A stretch of DNA of 15,643 nucleotides from Candidatus Hydrogenedentota bacterium (GCA_007118235.1 SKRY01000434.1:1-15643), one strand, 5' to 3'; counted from the first letter of the stretch, positions 7,232 through 14,847 are shown. Made by a program: numbers and translations. The notes: a model not told the origin generated them from the letters alone.

Positions 7232-7526
7232 ATGCATCGCTCGCGGATGTCCGAACAAGAGCGCGCGCTGATCCGCGCCACGGTCAACGTGCGCCGGGTC
7301 ACGTGCGGCAAACCGGGTTGCTGTTGCGCGCAGGGGGACAGGCATGAGGCCTTGTATTTGGTGTGCAGCGTGAAGGGCAAGAAGCGCCAACTGTTTACCC
7401 TCCGGCATGGAGCACGAAGTGCGGCAATGGGTGGCCAATTACCACGCCGCGTCGGAGTTGCTGGAGGAGATATCCGAGCACGCCTGGGGCCGGTTGAAGC
7501 AACGCAAGGAAGAGGACGATTCGTAG
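7232..7526 (+). pseudogene. Frameshifted DUF6788-like CGKPxCxC protein
   Basis: Two overlapping frames together make one small protein. The first frame from ATG 7232 gives 58 residues including VTCGKPGCCCAQGDRHEALY, with the family cysteine cluster (C25, C30, C32), and GKKRQLFTL. Reading then belongs to another frame from about 7400: MEHEVRQWVANYHAASELL (from 7407) and on to TAG at 7524-7526. That is just how the helical tail of DUF6788-type proteins reads (charged residues, VRxWVANY, LLEEIS). A single lost base, or two extra bases, between about 7397 and 7406 explains the break. The first frame otherwise runs on to 7597 as unrelated sequence. An intact product would be about 98 residues. The function of the family is unknown; the cysteines suggest metal binding. 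AGGGG precedes ATG 7232, and an in-frame ATG at 7184 lies upstream of the candidate -10 box. It may be a decayed gene or a sequencing error. Confidence 0.7.
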
Positions 7527-7688
7527 CCGGTTCCTCAAATACGCGGACAAGCACCATGGGCTTGGCCCAACCTTGGCCTCGATTCCGGACAGCGTGAACA
7601 ACCGCGCATCCCCAGAGCATCCCAATCCCCCCTACACTCCCCCCTCAACAACTCGCTGATGCGGAATCGCTGGCCGTTTGGGCCGTCA

Positions 7689-7718
7689 TGGACGAATGGC
7701 GGCCTCATCCGGTATAGT
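7689..7718 (+). promoter_or_regulatory. Weak candidate promoter for the ABC-F gene
   Basis: TATAGT at 7713-7718 is a good -10 box, preceded at 18 nt by TGGACG (7689-7694), a fair -35 box. It is 46 nt ahead of the ABC-F start. The remainder of the 238-nt gap from 7527 shows no gene that I can support. Confidence 0.3.
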
Positions 7719-7764
7719 GGAAGTTCCCCTCGAACTCTCATCGAATTGTCTCTGGTGGTGTGAT

Positions 7765-9666
7765 ATGAGTTTGGTCCGGCTGGACAATGTGGTAAAGACC
7801 TATAGCGGTGAACATGTGCTCGACGGTGTCAGTTTCCGGGTCGAGGAAGGCCAGAAGATGGGCCTGATCGGCCGGAACGGTACGGGCAAGAGCACGCTGA
7901 TTCGTCTCATTACGGGCGAGGTCGAGCCCGATTCCGGCGCGGTGGAGCGGATGCGGCGGGCGCGTTTCGCCCATCTCGCTCAATTGCCTCGATTCGACAG
8001 CTCCGACACCATTTTCGGCGTGGTCATGCGTTCCTTTGAACACCTTATCGCCATGGAGAAGGAGCTGCGCGGCCTTGAACGCGCCCTGGAATCGGGGGAT
8101 TCCGCGATGCTGGAGCGCTACAGCCGGAAGCAGGACGAGTTTCAAGCCAAGGGCGGCTATGAGTTTCGGACGCGCGCCCGGCGGGTGCTCTCGGGCCTCG
8201 GATTCCGGGAGGATGACCTTGAGCTGCCCGTCACCGCGTTGAGCGGCGGACAACGGACGCGGCTCCTGCTTGCCCTTGTCCTTCTCGAGGACGCCGACCT
8301 GCTGTTGCTTGACGAGCCCGAGAACCATCTCGACCTCGAAGCGCGGGAATGGCTGGAGGGGTTCCTGAAGGAATGGCCCCGGGCCTTTGTCATGATCAGC
8401 CACGATCGCCACATGCTCAATTCGGTGACGGACACCATCGCGGAAGTGGAACGCGCGGAACTGTTTCAGCACACCGGCAACTATGATGCCTTTCTCGCGC
8501 ATAAGGAGTTGGTGCGGGAGCAGCAACAGAAGGCGTACGAGCGCCAGCAGGAATACATCGCGAAGCAAGAGACGTTCATCAATCGCTTTCGGTACAAGAA
8601 CACCAAGGCGAGTCAGGTTCAGGGCCGCATCAAGCAGTTGGAGAAGATGGAGCGCGTGGAGCCGCCCCCGGCGGATGGTCCCAAGGCGGCTTTCCGGATG
8701 GGCGATGTGGTGCGCACGGGCCAAGTGGTGCTGACCGCCCGGGATCTTGGCATGGCGTATGGCGCTCTGCGCCTGTATGAAGATGTGTCGTTCTCGTTGC
8801 ACCGGGGAGAACGCTTGGGCATTGTGGGGCCGAACGGCGGGGGCAAGACGACGCTCTTGCGCCAGCTGGCGGGACGGTTGCCGGAAGGGCGGGGATCTGT
8901 GGAACTCGGCCACAAAGTGCGCCTGGGCTACTACGATCAGCATCAAGACACCCTGAATCCCGCGAGCGATGTACTCACGGAGGCCCACGGCGCCGCGCCC
9001 CAGATGACGCCCGAGGCGGTGCGTTCGTTTCTTGGCCGCTTCCTGTTTACGGGCCAGGACGTGTTCAAGCCGGTGCAGGCCTTGAGTGGCGGCGAATTGG
9101 CCCGCGTGGCGCTGGCCAAGCTTATCCTTGGAGAGGCGAATCTCTTGCTGTTGGATGAGCCCACGAACCACTTGGACATCGCGTCCCGGGAAGCGCTGGA
9201 GAACGCGCTGTTGGCCTATCCGGGGTCCATGGTGCTGGTTTCGCATGATCGCACGCTTGTGGACAAGCTTGTGAACAAACTGCTTGTGATCGAAAACGGC
9301 AAGGCGCACATCCATCTCGGCAATTATTCGAGTTACCGCTGGAAGCACGGAGGCGCCAGCGCGGAACCGGATGCCCCGAAGAAAGAAGACGCCATGAAGG
9401 TGCGCCGCCAAGAGAAGGCTCGCAAGGGCGGCCGCCAAAAACAGGATTCCGAGCAACGTAAGCGGCGCAAGGAGTTGGAGGAGTTGGAGAACCGGATCCT
9501 TGACATCGAGACGCTTATTGAACAGTATGAGGAGCGTTTCACCGAGTTGGATCCCAGCGATTACGCCAAGGCTAACGCCCTGAAGGAAGAGTACGAGGGG
9601 CTCAAGGCCGATTTGCAGGAGCTTTATGGCCATTGGGAATCCTTGGCGGAGGAGTTGGCTTCGTGA
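7765..9666 (+). CDS. ABC-F family ATPase (Uup/YheS/YdiF type)
   Basis: A 633-residue soluble protein with two ABC ATPase domains in one chain and no membrane segments. ABC-F proteins bind the ribosome, in most studied cases at the E site, and adjust translation or protect against antibiotics. Domain 1 has Walker A GRNGTGKST (36-44), signature LSGGQ (159-163), Walker B LLLLDE (179-184) and H213. Domain 2 has Walker A GPNGGGKTT (355-363), signature LSGGE (440-444) and Walker B ending at D464-E465. Between them lies the charged interdomain linker typical of ABC-F (about 245-300), with the conserved FINRFRYKNTKASQVQGR. A charged coiled-coil tail occupies about 545-633, as in Uup-like members. The first DEPxNHLD reads DEPENHLD; both catalytic Glu residues are present. 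ATG 7765 is chosen because the family starts just before the first beta strand; the preceding GGTGGTG is a weak ribosome site. A housekeeping translation factor is more likely than a resistance gene. Confidence 0.93.
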   Translation: MSLVRLDNVVKTYSGEHVLDGVSFRVEEGQKMGLIGRNGTGKSTLIRLITGEVEPDSGAVERMRRARFAHLAQLPRFDSSDTIFGVVMRSFEHLIAMEKELRGLERALESGDSAMLERYSRKQDEFQAKGGYEFRTRARRVLSGLGFREDDLELPVTALSGGQRTRLLLALVLLEDADLLLLDEPENHLDLEAREWLEGFLKEWPRAFVMISHDRHMLNSVTDTIAEVERAELFQHTGNYDAFLAHKELVREQQQKAYERQQEYIAKQETFINRFRYKNTKASQVQGRIKQLEKMERVEPPPADGPKAAFRMGDVVRTGQVVLTARDLGMAYGALRLYEDVSFSLHRGERLGIVGPNGGGKTTLLRQLAGRLPEGRGSVELGHKVRLGYYDQHQDTLNPASDVLTEAHGAAPQMTPEAVRSFLGRFLFTGQDVFKPVQALSGGELARVALAKLILGEANLLLLDEPTNHLDIASREALENALLAYPGSMVLVSHDRTLVDKLVNKLLVIENGKAHIHLGNYSSYRWKHGGASAEPDAPKKEDAMKVRRQEKARKGGRQKQDSEQRKRRKELEELENRILDIETLIEQYEERFTELDPSDYAKANALKEEYEGLKADLQELYGHWESLAEELAS

Positions 9667-9670
9667 TCCC

Positions 9671-9700
9671 CCGGCGCGCGCATTGGATCTCAAGCGCCGG
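9671..9700 (+). terminator. Possible weak terminator after the ABC-F gene
   Basis: CCGGCGC (9671-9677) and GCGCCGG (9694-9700) form a perfect 7-bp stem with a 16-nt loop, starting just after the ABC-F stop. No T tract follows, so termination is uncertain. I see no gene or clear promoter in the rest of the gap to 9839. Confidence 0.3.
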
Positions 9701-9839
9701 CTCGCGGTAGACTGGCTTTCACGTAACGAAACGCGGCTTGCTCTGTATAGCAAAGAAGGATGGTTGTGGCTTTTCAGGGCAAGTCGAACGCATGATTTGA
9801 GAATCACACCCCATAAGCGAAAGTAAGGAGGATTTTGTA

Positions 9840-9983
9840 GTGCAAAAGCATCTGCGAATGGTGAGTAGGAAACCCGTGGCTCTTGCCGACGAGGAACTGA
9901 ACCTTATCTTGAAACTGACGTTCTTCGCTCAGATACTGCAAGCGGTCGATGGCTGGGTGCAACGGAAGGAAGGCGACAGCTAA
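9840..9983 (+). CDS. Small protein of unknown family, copy 1 of a paralogous pair (47 aa)
   Basis: A 47-residue product starting at GTG, preceded by a near-ideal TAAGGAGG (9824-9831) with an 8-nt spacer. ATG 9858 is in frame but lacks such a site. The protein begins MQKHLRMVSRKPVALADEE, followed by a hydrophobic, probably helical stretch (LILKLTFFAQILQAV) and a charged tail GWVQRKEGDS. It has no signal peptide, lipobox or cysteine. It is paralogous to the gene at 10102-10260: 26 of 43 aligned residues are identical, and codons for shared residues differ at third positions (for example CTT-ATC-TTG-AAA-CTG against CTC-ATC-TTG-AAG-CTC). This indicates selection on the protein. I do not recognise the family. 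The helical core suggests a protein-protein or membrane-surface binder, which is inference only. Confidence 0.75.
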   Translation: MQKHLRMVSRKPVALADEELNLILKLTFFAQILQAVDGWVQRKEGDS

Positions 9984-9989
9984 GGATAG

Positions 9990-10088
9990 ATGGATGCCCC
10001 CCGTCCTTTTAGGGAAGAGGCCTGGGTGGCGTGGCAACTCCTCCGAGATGGTTCAATCGCCTGGTTGTTCGAGGATGAGCACGAATAG
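9990..10088 (+). CDS. Possible 32-aa ORF between the paralogous pair
   Basis: An ATG at 9990, six nt after the stop of the first small gene, opens a 32-residue frame ending TAG just as the Shine-Dalgarno site of the next small gene begins. The product starts MDAPRPFREEAWVAWQLL and ends in WLFEDEHE; it is acidic, with three Trp residues. An AAGGA overlaps the previous stop codon but is only 3 nt from the ATG, closer than is ideal. It is not similar to the flanking pair. The exact packing between two supported genes favours a real gene, but at this length chance is not excluded. Confidence 0.35.
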   Translation: MDAPRPFREEAWVAWQLLRDGSIAWLFEDEHE

Positions 10089-10101
10089 GGAGGATAGCGC
10101 A

Positions 10102-10260
10102 ATGAAGAGGCATTTCCGTGTGGTAAGCAAGCCTCGTGTGGCGTTTGCGGACGAGGACTTTGAGTTTGACCTCATCTTGAAGCTCGAGTTCGCGACCCAA
10201 ATTCTGGAAGCGGTCGGAGGATGGGTCGAGCGCAAGAGGAATGGCGGTGACGCCGGATGA
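10102..10260 (+). CDS. Small protein of unknown family, copy 2 of a paralogous pair (52 aa)
   Basis: A 52-residue product from ATG 10102, with GGGAGG eight nt upstream, the same spacing as in copy 1. It begins MKRHFRVVSKPRVAFADED and continues with FEFDLILKLEFATQILEAV, then GGWVERKRNGGDAG. Positions shared with copy 1 include H4, R6, VS 8-9, VA 13-14, ADE 16-18, LILKL, QIL, AV, GWV and RK. Copy 2 has two extra residues before LILKL and a slightly longer tail. Reading upstream in the same frame is open to 9949, but that part overlaps the preceding ORFs and lacks similarity, so the internal ATG is the start. A hairpin terminator follows 21 nt after the stop. The function is unknown; the two are probably co-transcribed and may act as a hetero-oligomer. 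Confidence 0.75.
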   Translation: MKRHFRVVSKPRVAFADEDFEFDLILKLEFATQILEAVGGWVERKRNGGDAG

Positions 10261-10281
10261 AGAACGTGTGATACGGAGGAC

Positions 10282-10317
10282 ATCCCCCTAGCCTTCTAAT
10301 ACGAGGGTTAGGGGGAT
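10282..10317. terminator. Hairpin terminator after the small-gene cluster
   Basis: ATCCCCCTAGCC (10282-10293) pairs with GGTTAGGGGGAT (10306-10317), with one G-T pair and a 12-nt loop, followed by TTC. It sits between the small genes and the convergent gene ending at 10351, so it may serve both. On the minus strand no T-run follows either. Confidence 0.65.
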
Positions 10318-10350
10318 TTCACTGCGCGCCGGGGTAAAACGAAAACAGGC

Positions 10351-10731
10351 CTACTCCGCGGTGTGCGGCTTCTTGAGACAAAGGGTGATGTGGCGGCCCT
10401 GTTGGTCTTCAAGTTCGACTTCTTCCTGTTGGTAGTCCGCCGCGATTTCCCGCATCAGCTTAAGCCCGAGGAAGGCGACGGCCAGCACGGTCTCTTTCTT
10501 CAGCCCCACGGACCACGCAATGGCCGGGGCGGCGGCCAGGCTGATGCCTCCCGTGTAGGGAGCCAATCCCAGGGAAGCGCCAAGTCCCGCCATGGCCGAG
10601 GACGAAAGTTCGGTGATGGCGTACCCTTGCCGCACCTTGGCCGCGAGGTTTGCCTCCAACAGGATCGCTCCGGCTTCTTGCTGGACCGCCGTTTCCAGTT
10701 CCTCCCGTGTGGCCGCTATGCGCGCATCCAT
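10351..10731 (-). CDS. Unknown 126-aa protein with hydrophobic hairpin
   Basis: I do not recognise this protein. It has a charged, helical N-terminal part (1-42, MDARIAATREELETAVQQEA then ILLEANLAAKVRQGY). Next comes an Ala/Gly-rich hydrophobic stretch at about 44-77 (AMAGLGASLGLAPY, then ISLAAAPAIAWSVGL), broken by a Pro-Tyr-Thr-Gly-Gly turn. A further amphipathic helix follows at 80-98, and the tail is acidic to mixed, ending ITLCLKKPHTAE. The hydrophobic part could form a membrane hairpin or a buried helical pair. No signal peptide is seen. GGGAGG lies 7 nt before the ATG. The gene starts 50 nt after the glycosyltransferase stop on the same strand, so the two are probably one transcript and this may be a small partner of that enzyme (inference). 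Confidence 0.75.
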   Translation of the reverse strand: MDARIAATREELETAVQQEAGAILLEANLAAKVRQGYAITELSSSAMAGLGASLGLAPYTGGISLAAAPAIAWSVGLKKETVLAVAFLGLKLMREIAADYQQEEVELEDQQGRHITLCLKKPHTAE

Positions 10732-10781
10732 TTTATTTCCTCCCGTACTGTGAAGTGTGGGAAGCGTCCCGGCGCCCGAGC

Positions 10782-11756
10782 CTACGCGGTTTCCGTGTGC
10801 GGAGCGTCCCGCTCAAGGATTTCGGCAATAACGTAAGGGGGATGCTTGCGGACCTCGAGATAGATGCGCGCCACGTATTCGCCAAGAATACCCAGGGCAA
10901 ACAATTGGAGGCTTCCCACCCCTGTTAGCAAGGCGAGATAGAAGACCTGCTCACCCGCCATCCAGCCGCCCTGCGCCCATAGTATCACGGCGAGGGCGAG
11001 GAGTCCCAAGCTTACCCCGCCGACCACTGCTCCGGCGGCCAGGGAGAGATAGAGCGGTTTGGCGCTGAAGCCGGTGATGAACGTGACGAGGTGTTTGAAG
11101 CGCGCCCGAAAGTCGAACTTGTTCCGGCCATACTGACGCCGCCTCGCCGTGACGGGCAGGCAGGCGTAGCGGCCAAAAGCAAGCCAAGTGAACAGCCCCT
11201 TGAGGTAGCCGGTGAATTCGTTGTAGTAACCCACCGTTTGGACCAGGTTCGCCCGAAGGGCGAAGAACCCGCTGTTGGAGTCGGGGAATTGAAAGCCAGT
11301 GAGGTGATGCGTGAACCAGCGGGCCAGCCGGGCCAACACCCGCATGTAGAGTGGATCCCCAGAGCGCGGGCGCATGCCGAACACGATGTCGGGGCCTTCC
11401 CGCAGCTTGTCTAGAGCGGGGGGGATGTTCTCGGGCGGGACCTCCATGTCGGCGTCCATTAGGATGACTTCCCGTCCCTTGGCGTGGCGCAAGCCAGCGG
11501 TGAGCGCCATTTGTTGGCCGAAGTTCCGAATGAACCGTATGGCGCGCATTCGCTTGTCTTCGTCGCAAAACCGGCGAATGATGGGCCAGGAACCGTCGGT
11601 GCTTCCATCGTCCACGAAAATGACCTCAAACGGGGTATCCAGCCCCTCAAGCACGGGGATGAGTTCCTCGCGCAAGGGAGGAAGACATTGTTCTTCGTTG
11701 TGTACCGGGATCACCACGGAAAGCGCGGGCGTTTGTGTTTGGGATTGCAAGTCCAT
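10782..11756 (-). CDS. Family 2 glycosyltransferase, polyprenyl-phosphate type (DPMS/GtrB/ArnC-like)
   Basis: A 324-residue inner-membrane glycosyltransferase. The GT-A domain has ALSVVIPVHNEE at 11-22, FVDDGSTDGSW at 47-57 and the metal-binding DAD at 101-103 (ILMDADMEVPP). SNSGFFALR follows at about 160-168 and RRRQYGRNKF at 205-214. Two C-terminal membrane helices follow (about 236-259 and 270-292), ending in the usual GEYVARIYLEVRKHPPYVI. This layout is that of enzymes moving a sugar from a nucleotide donor to undecaprenyl or dolichyl phosphate for later use in envelope or protein glycosylation; the sugar is not predictable. ATG 11756 is used: an in-frame GTG at 11774 lies upstream of the likely -10 box. 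There is no Shine-Dalgarno site, and the -10 box is only 9 nt away, so the mRNA may be leaderless. A small membrane-type protein is encoded just downstream. Confidence 0.92.
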   Translation of the reverse strand: MDLQSQTQTPALSVVIPVHNEEQCLPPLREELIPVLEGLDTPFEVIFVDDGSTDGSWPIIRRFCDEDKRMRAIRFIRNFGQQMALTAGLRHAKGREVILMDADMEVPPENIPPALDKLREGPDIVFGMRPRSGDPLYMRVLARLARWFTHHLTGFQFPDSNSGFFALRANLVQTVGYYNEFTGYLKGLFTWLAFGRYACLPVTARRRQYGRNKFDFRARFKHLVTFITGFSAKPLYLSLAAGAVVGGVSLGLLALAVILWAQGGWMAGEQVFYLALLTGVGSLQLFALGILGEYVARIYLEVRKHPPYVIAEILERDAPHTETA

Positions 11757-11764
11757 GGTTACTG

Positions 11765-11793
11765 AGTATAACACAGCCTGGCATTGCTGTAGC
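11765..11793 (-). promoter_or_regulatory. Extended -10 promoter of the glycosyltransferase gene
   Basis: On the minus strand TATACT (11770-11765) is preceded by TGT, making an extended -10 element. A weak -35 candidate, GCTACA (11793-11788), is 17 nt away. The expected start point is at about 11758, only 2-3 nt before the ATG at 11756. Confidence 0.45.
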
Positions 11794-11865
11794 TAACTGG
11801 TTCAGGGTTGTTCAGACGCCACGCCTTGTATGCGGGAGTGTGCTCCAATGTCCGGTGAGTGGCTA

Positions 11866-14847
11866 TTACGCCTCGTCTTGGAGAGCGGCTAGGATCTGCT
11901 GGTAAATGGCGCGCACCCTAGTCTGTTCCGTGCGGACGATGGCGGATAGGTCTCCTTCGAGGCCGAGGCGGCGGGCGAGGTCTTGTTGGGCGTTCTCGTC
12001 TTCGGGCAGCGCGCTGCCCGGGCGGCCGCGCATCATGCGGATACGATTCTCGATGCGCCGGTAGAGTTTGTAGGCGCTGCTCAATGTGTCCGCATCCGCC
12101 TCATCGAGATAGCCCCCTTCCCGAAGGCAATCAAGGGCTCCGGTGACATCGGCCCGTTTCAGAGCGGGATTCTCTTCGGCGTGACGGAGTTGGAGGAGGC
12201 GCACGGCGAACTCAAGTTCCACGATCCCGCCTTCTTGCTTTTTCAGGTCGAACGGCTTGGCGCTGGCGGCGATCTTTTGCCGGATATCCTCGATGTGGAC
12301 CAGGCTGGCGGCGTCCAAGGGCTGGGCAAACGCGATTTCGATGGCAAGTTCGCCCATTCGCTCCAAGAAAGGAGAATCGCCCGCCACGGCGCGGGCCTTC
12401 ATCAGGGCGAGCCGTTCCCAGGGATGGGCCTCGTGGCGGTAATACGCTTCAAAACGCCCGTGGCTCACAACCAGGGGGCCGCTGCTTCCCTCGGGCCGCA
12501 GACGGGCGTCCAGTTCGTAGAGCGAACCATGGGATGTGGACTCCTTGAGCATGCGGCCGAGTTGGGAGGCGAGGTAGGTGTAGTACTCCGCCGGGGAAAC
12601 ATTCTCCGGCGGCTGCGCCTCGCCGTCATGGACGAAGATGACGTCGAGGTCGCTTCCATAGCCGATCTCGCGGCCGCCCATCTTGCCGAGCCCCAGGATG
12701 GCGAACCCGCCTTCGGCTTCTCCAAAGCGCCGGGCCGCGGCTTCCCGTGCTTTGCCCAGCATGTGCGCCAGGATGACCTCCGCCAGTAGCGTCAATTCCG
12801 CGCAGATCTCCGTGATACCGGCGCCGGTGAAGAGATCCCGCATCCCGATGCGCAACATTTCGCCGTCCTTCAGCCGGTAGGGGGCCGCGGCGGACGTGAG
12901 CGCGTTTAGCAGACCGTTGAGCTGATCATCGAGGTGTTGGCGAGTGGCGGGATGATCCAGCGCTCCCTTGTAGCCGAAGGTGTCGAAAAGCCCGGGATCC
13001 CGCGTGAGGATCTCCGTGAGATACTCGCTGTTGGCCAGAAGCGTGACTAGGTACGTGGTGAGTTTGGGGCTGGTCCGCAGCAAGTCATAGAGGGCCGTGG
13101 GGGCTTTGATGTTGTGAATGAGTTGGCTCAGACGCAGGAGGGCGGCATCGGGGTCGATGCATTCCGCCAGAGCCTTTATTAGCCCCGGCGCCACAGCAGC
13201 GAAGGATTGGCGGGTATGCAGGTTATGTGGGGCTTCCCGAGGTCCCCGATAAAGCTGCTGAAGTTCATCGCGCACCCTGGCCGGTTCGCTGAAACCCTTC
13301 GCGGTAAGGCGTTCGAGACCAGACTCTCCTTCGCCGCGCGGGTTCAGCAGGTCCATCACCCAGAGATCGCCGGAGCCTTTCGCGGCGAGAAACTGTTCAA
13401 GCACGCGCCGGGTCATGACAGCGCGATCGCGGTACTCGGTCATGAAAGACGGTCCGCTTTCGTAACCCATGCGCCGGGCGAAGGCGTCGAGTTGCTTTTC
13501 ATCCGAGGGTAAGTCGTGGACTTGCTGGCTGCCCTCAATCTGCAAGCGGTGCTCCACCCGCCGGAGGAAGGCGTAGTTCCGGGCGAGCGTGTCCGCCTCG
13601 AACGGGCGGATGATGTCATGAAGGCCGAGCTGATGGATGGCCTCCAAGGTGTTCGGCGTGCGCAAGGCGGGGATGCGCCCGCCGTTGAGCAGTTGAAGCA
13701 TCTGCACGGTGAACTCGATGTCGCGTATTCCGCCACGGCCGAGCTTGACCTCGGTCTCACTCTGGCCCCGTTCGCGCACGAGGTCTTCCATTTGCTGTTT
13801 GGTGTTCCGGATCTCCTCTAGGGTTTCGTCGTCAAAGTAACGCGGAAACGCGAAGGGGCGTGCTTGTTTAATGAAGGCCAAGCCTAGGTCTTGATCGCCG
13901 GCCACGGGCCGCGCCTTGATTAGAGCCTGGCGCTCCCATGCCTGTCCCTGATGTTCGTAGTAGAACATCGCGCCATCAAGACTCACCGACAGCGGGGCCA
14001 TCCGGCCATGGGGCCGCAGCCGCATGTCCACCCGGAACACCAATCCCTCGCTGGTGTTCTCCGACAAGGCCTTGACGATCCATTCCCCGAGTTTTTGGAA
14101 GTACTCCTGATTGGAGACGTTGCCCGAAGTTCCGCCAGTGGTCTCTCCACCAGCGCTGAACAGAAAGATTAGGTCGATGTCCGAACTGAAGTTCAGTTCC
14201 CGGCCGCCCAGTTTGCCCATGCCCAGCACGGTGAAACGCGCCTGGGTTTCGCCATCGGCTTCCATGGGTTCCCCGAAACGTTCGGTCAAGCGGCGCCGCC
14301 CCCGGTCCACGGCGGCTTCGAGCGCTGCTTCAGCGAGATTGGCCAAGTCTTCCGTTACCGACGCGACGGAAGCGTGCACAAACAGGTCGCGAACGCCGAT
14401 TCGGAGGATCTCCCGGCGCTTGAAGCGCCGCAGACAGCGGCCCTGGCTCTCGAACGAATCGAACGCGGCGATCTGTTCCCGGATCTCGGCGCACATGGCT
14501 TCGCGGGGACGGGCGTCTTCCAGCTCAGCCTCTTCCCAAAGCCAGAGCATGTATTCGGGGTTGCGGCAGACGATGTCCGTGAGATAGTGGCTTTGGCCGA
14601 GAATGGTGACCACAAGGCGGGTGAACCGCGGCGCCATGCCCATGAGTTCGAGTACGGTGCGGGGCTGGACCGCCGCTTCAAGGAACCGGTCCAGCCGGAG
14701 GAGCGCCGCGCTGGGATCCGGGCACTCCGCCAGAAAGCGGCCAAGGTTATCTTCGAGACCGGGCCGGGCGGACTCAAGGAGACGGTTGAGGATCTGCTCC
14801 GCTTGGTCTGGGTCGGTGAAGGGGATGGTGTCAAAGCCAGCGTTCAC
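11866..14847 (-). CDS. glnE: Bifunctional glutamine synthetase adenylyltransferase/adenylyl-removing enzyme
   Basis: A 993-residue cytoplasmic enzyme that attaches AMP to glutamine synthetase when nitrogen is plentiful and removes it when nitrogen is scarce, on signals from PII and glutamine. It has the family's two nucleotidyltransferase domains, each followed by a helical domain. The N-terminal domain (adenylyl removal in E. coli) has GMGKLGGRELNFSSDIDLIF at about 209-228, with metal ligands D223 and D225, and DMRLRPHG at 274-281. The C-terminal domain (adenylylation) has GLGKMGGREIGYGSDLDVIF at about 719-738, with D733 and D735, and DARLRPEG at 780-787. Both active sites look intact. The length is slightly above the 946 residues of the E. 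coli protein. The start is GTG 14847, with AAGGAG seven nt upstream. No glutamine synthetase or PII gene is in the window, and the gene seems to be transcribed alone. Confidence 0.97.
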   Translation of the reverse strand: MNAGFDTIPFTDPDQAEQILNRLLESARPGLEDNLGRFLAECPDPSAALLRLDRFLEAAVQPRTVLELMGMAPRFTRLVVTILGQSHYLTDIVCRNPEYMLWLWEEAELEDARPREAMCAEIREQIAAFDSFESQGRCLRRFKRREILRIGVRDLFVHASVASVTEDLANLAEAALEAAVDRGRRRLTERFGEPMEADGETQARFTVLGMGKLGGRELNFSSDIDLIFLFSAGGETTGGTSGNVSNQEYFQKLGEWIVKALSENTSEGLVFRVDMRLRPHGRMAPLSVSLDGAMFYYEHQGQAWERQALIKARPVAGDQDLGLAFIKQARPFAFPRYFDDETLEEIRNTKQQMEDLVRERGQSETEVKLGRGGIRDIEFTVQMLQLLNGGRIPALRTPNTLEAIHQLGLHDIIRPFEADTLARNYAFLRRVEHRLQIEGSQQVHDLPSDEKQLDAFARRMGYESGPSFMTEYRDRAVMTRRVLEQFLAAKGSGDLWVMDLLNPRGEGESGLERLTAKGFSEPARVRDELQQLYRGPREAPHNLHTRQSFAAVAPGLIKALAECIDPDAALLRLSQLIHNIKAPTALYDLLRTSPKLTTYLVTLLANSEYLTEILTRDPGLFDTFGYKGALDHPATRQHLDDQLNGLLNALTSAAAPYRLKDGEMLRIGMRDLFTGAGITEICAELTLLAEVILAHMLGKAREAAARRFGEAEGGFAILGLGKMGGREIGYGSDLDVIFVHDGEAQPPENVSPAEYYTYLASQLGRMLKESTSHGSLYELDARLRPEGSSGPLVVSHGRFEAYYRHEAHPWERLALMKARAVAGDSPFLERMGELAIEIAFAQPLDAASLVHIEDIRQKIAASAKPFDLKKQEGGIVELEFAVRLLQLRHAEENPALKRADVTGALDCLREGGYLDEADADTLSSAYKLYRRIENRIRMMRGRPGSALPEDENAQQDLARRLGLEGDLSAIVRTEQTRVRAIYQQILAALQDEA

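Noticed and set aside
7522..7650. A short reading frame after the DUF6788-like gene (RFLKYADKHHGLGPTL and onward) that could be a transposase remnant
   Set aside because: It is short, in a third frame, and shows no catalytic motif or terminal repeats, so I cannot support it.
7738..9807. A 689-codon open frame antisense to the ABC-F gene
   Set aside because: It mirrors the GC-rich codon positions of a certain gene, its translation is low-complexity (His/Arg/Leu-rich) and shows no family motif.
10102..10260. A double-glycine leader (AVGG) in the second small protein, as in secreted bacteriocin or signal peptides
   Set aside because: The paralogue has DG at this place, the residues before it do not follow the leader pattern, and no peptidase-type exporter is nearby.
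9949..10260. A longer version (103 codons) of the second small protein
   Set aside because: The extension overlaps the first small gene, has no similarity to its paralogue, and the internal ATG has the strong ribosome site.
11757..11774. An upstream GTG start for the glycosyltransferase
   Set aside because: The codons would overlap the best -10 box, and family members start close to the ATG at 11756.
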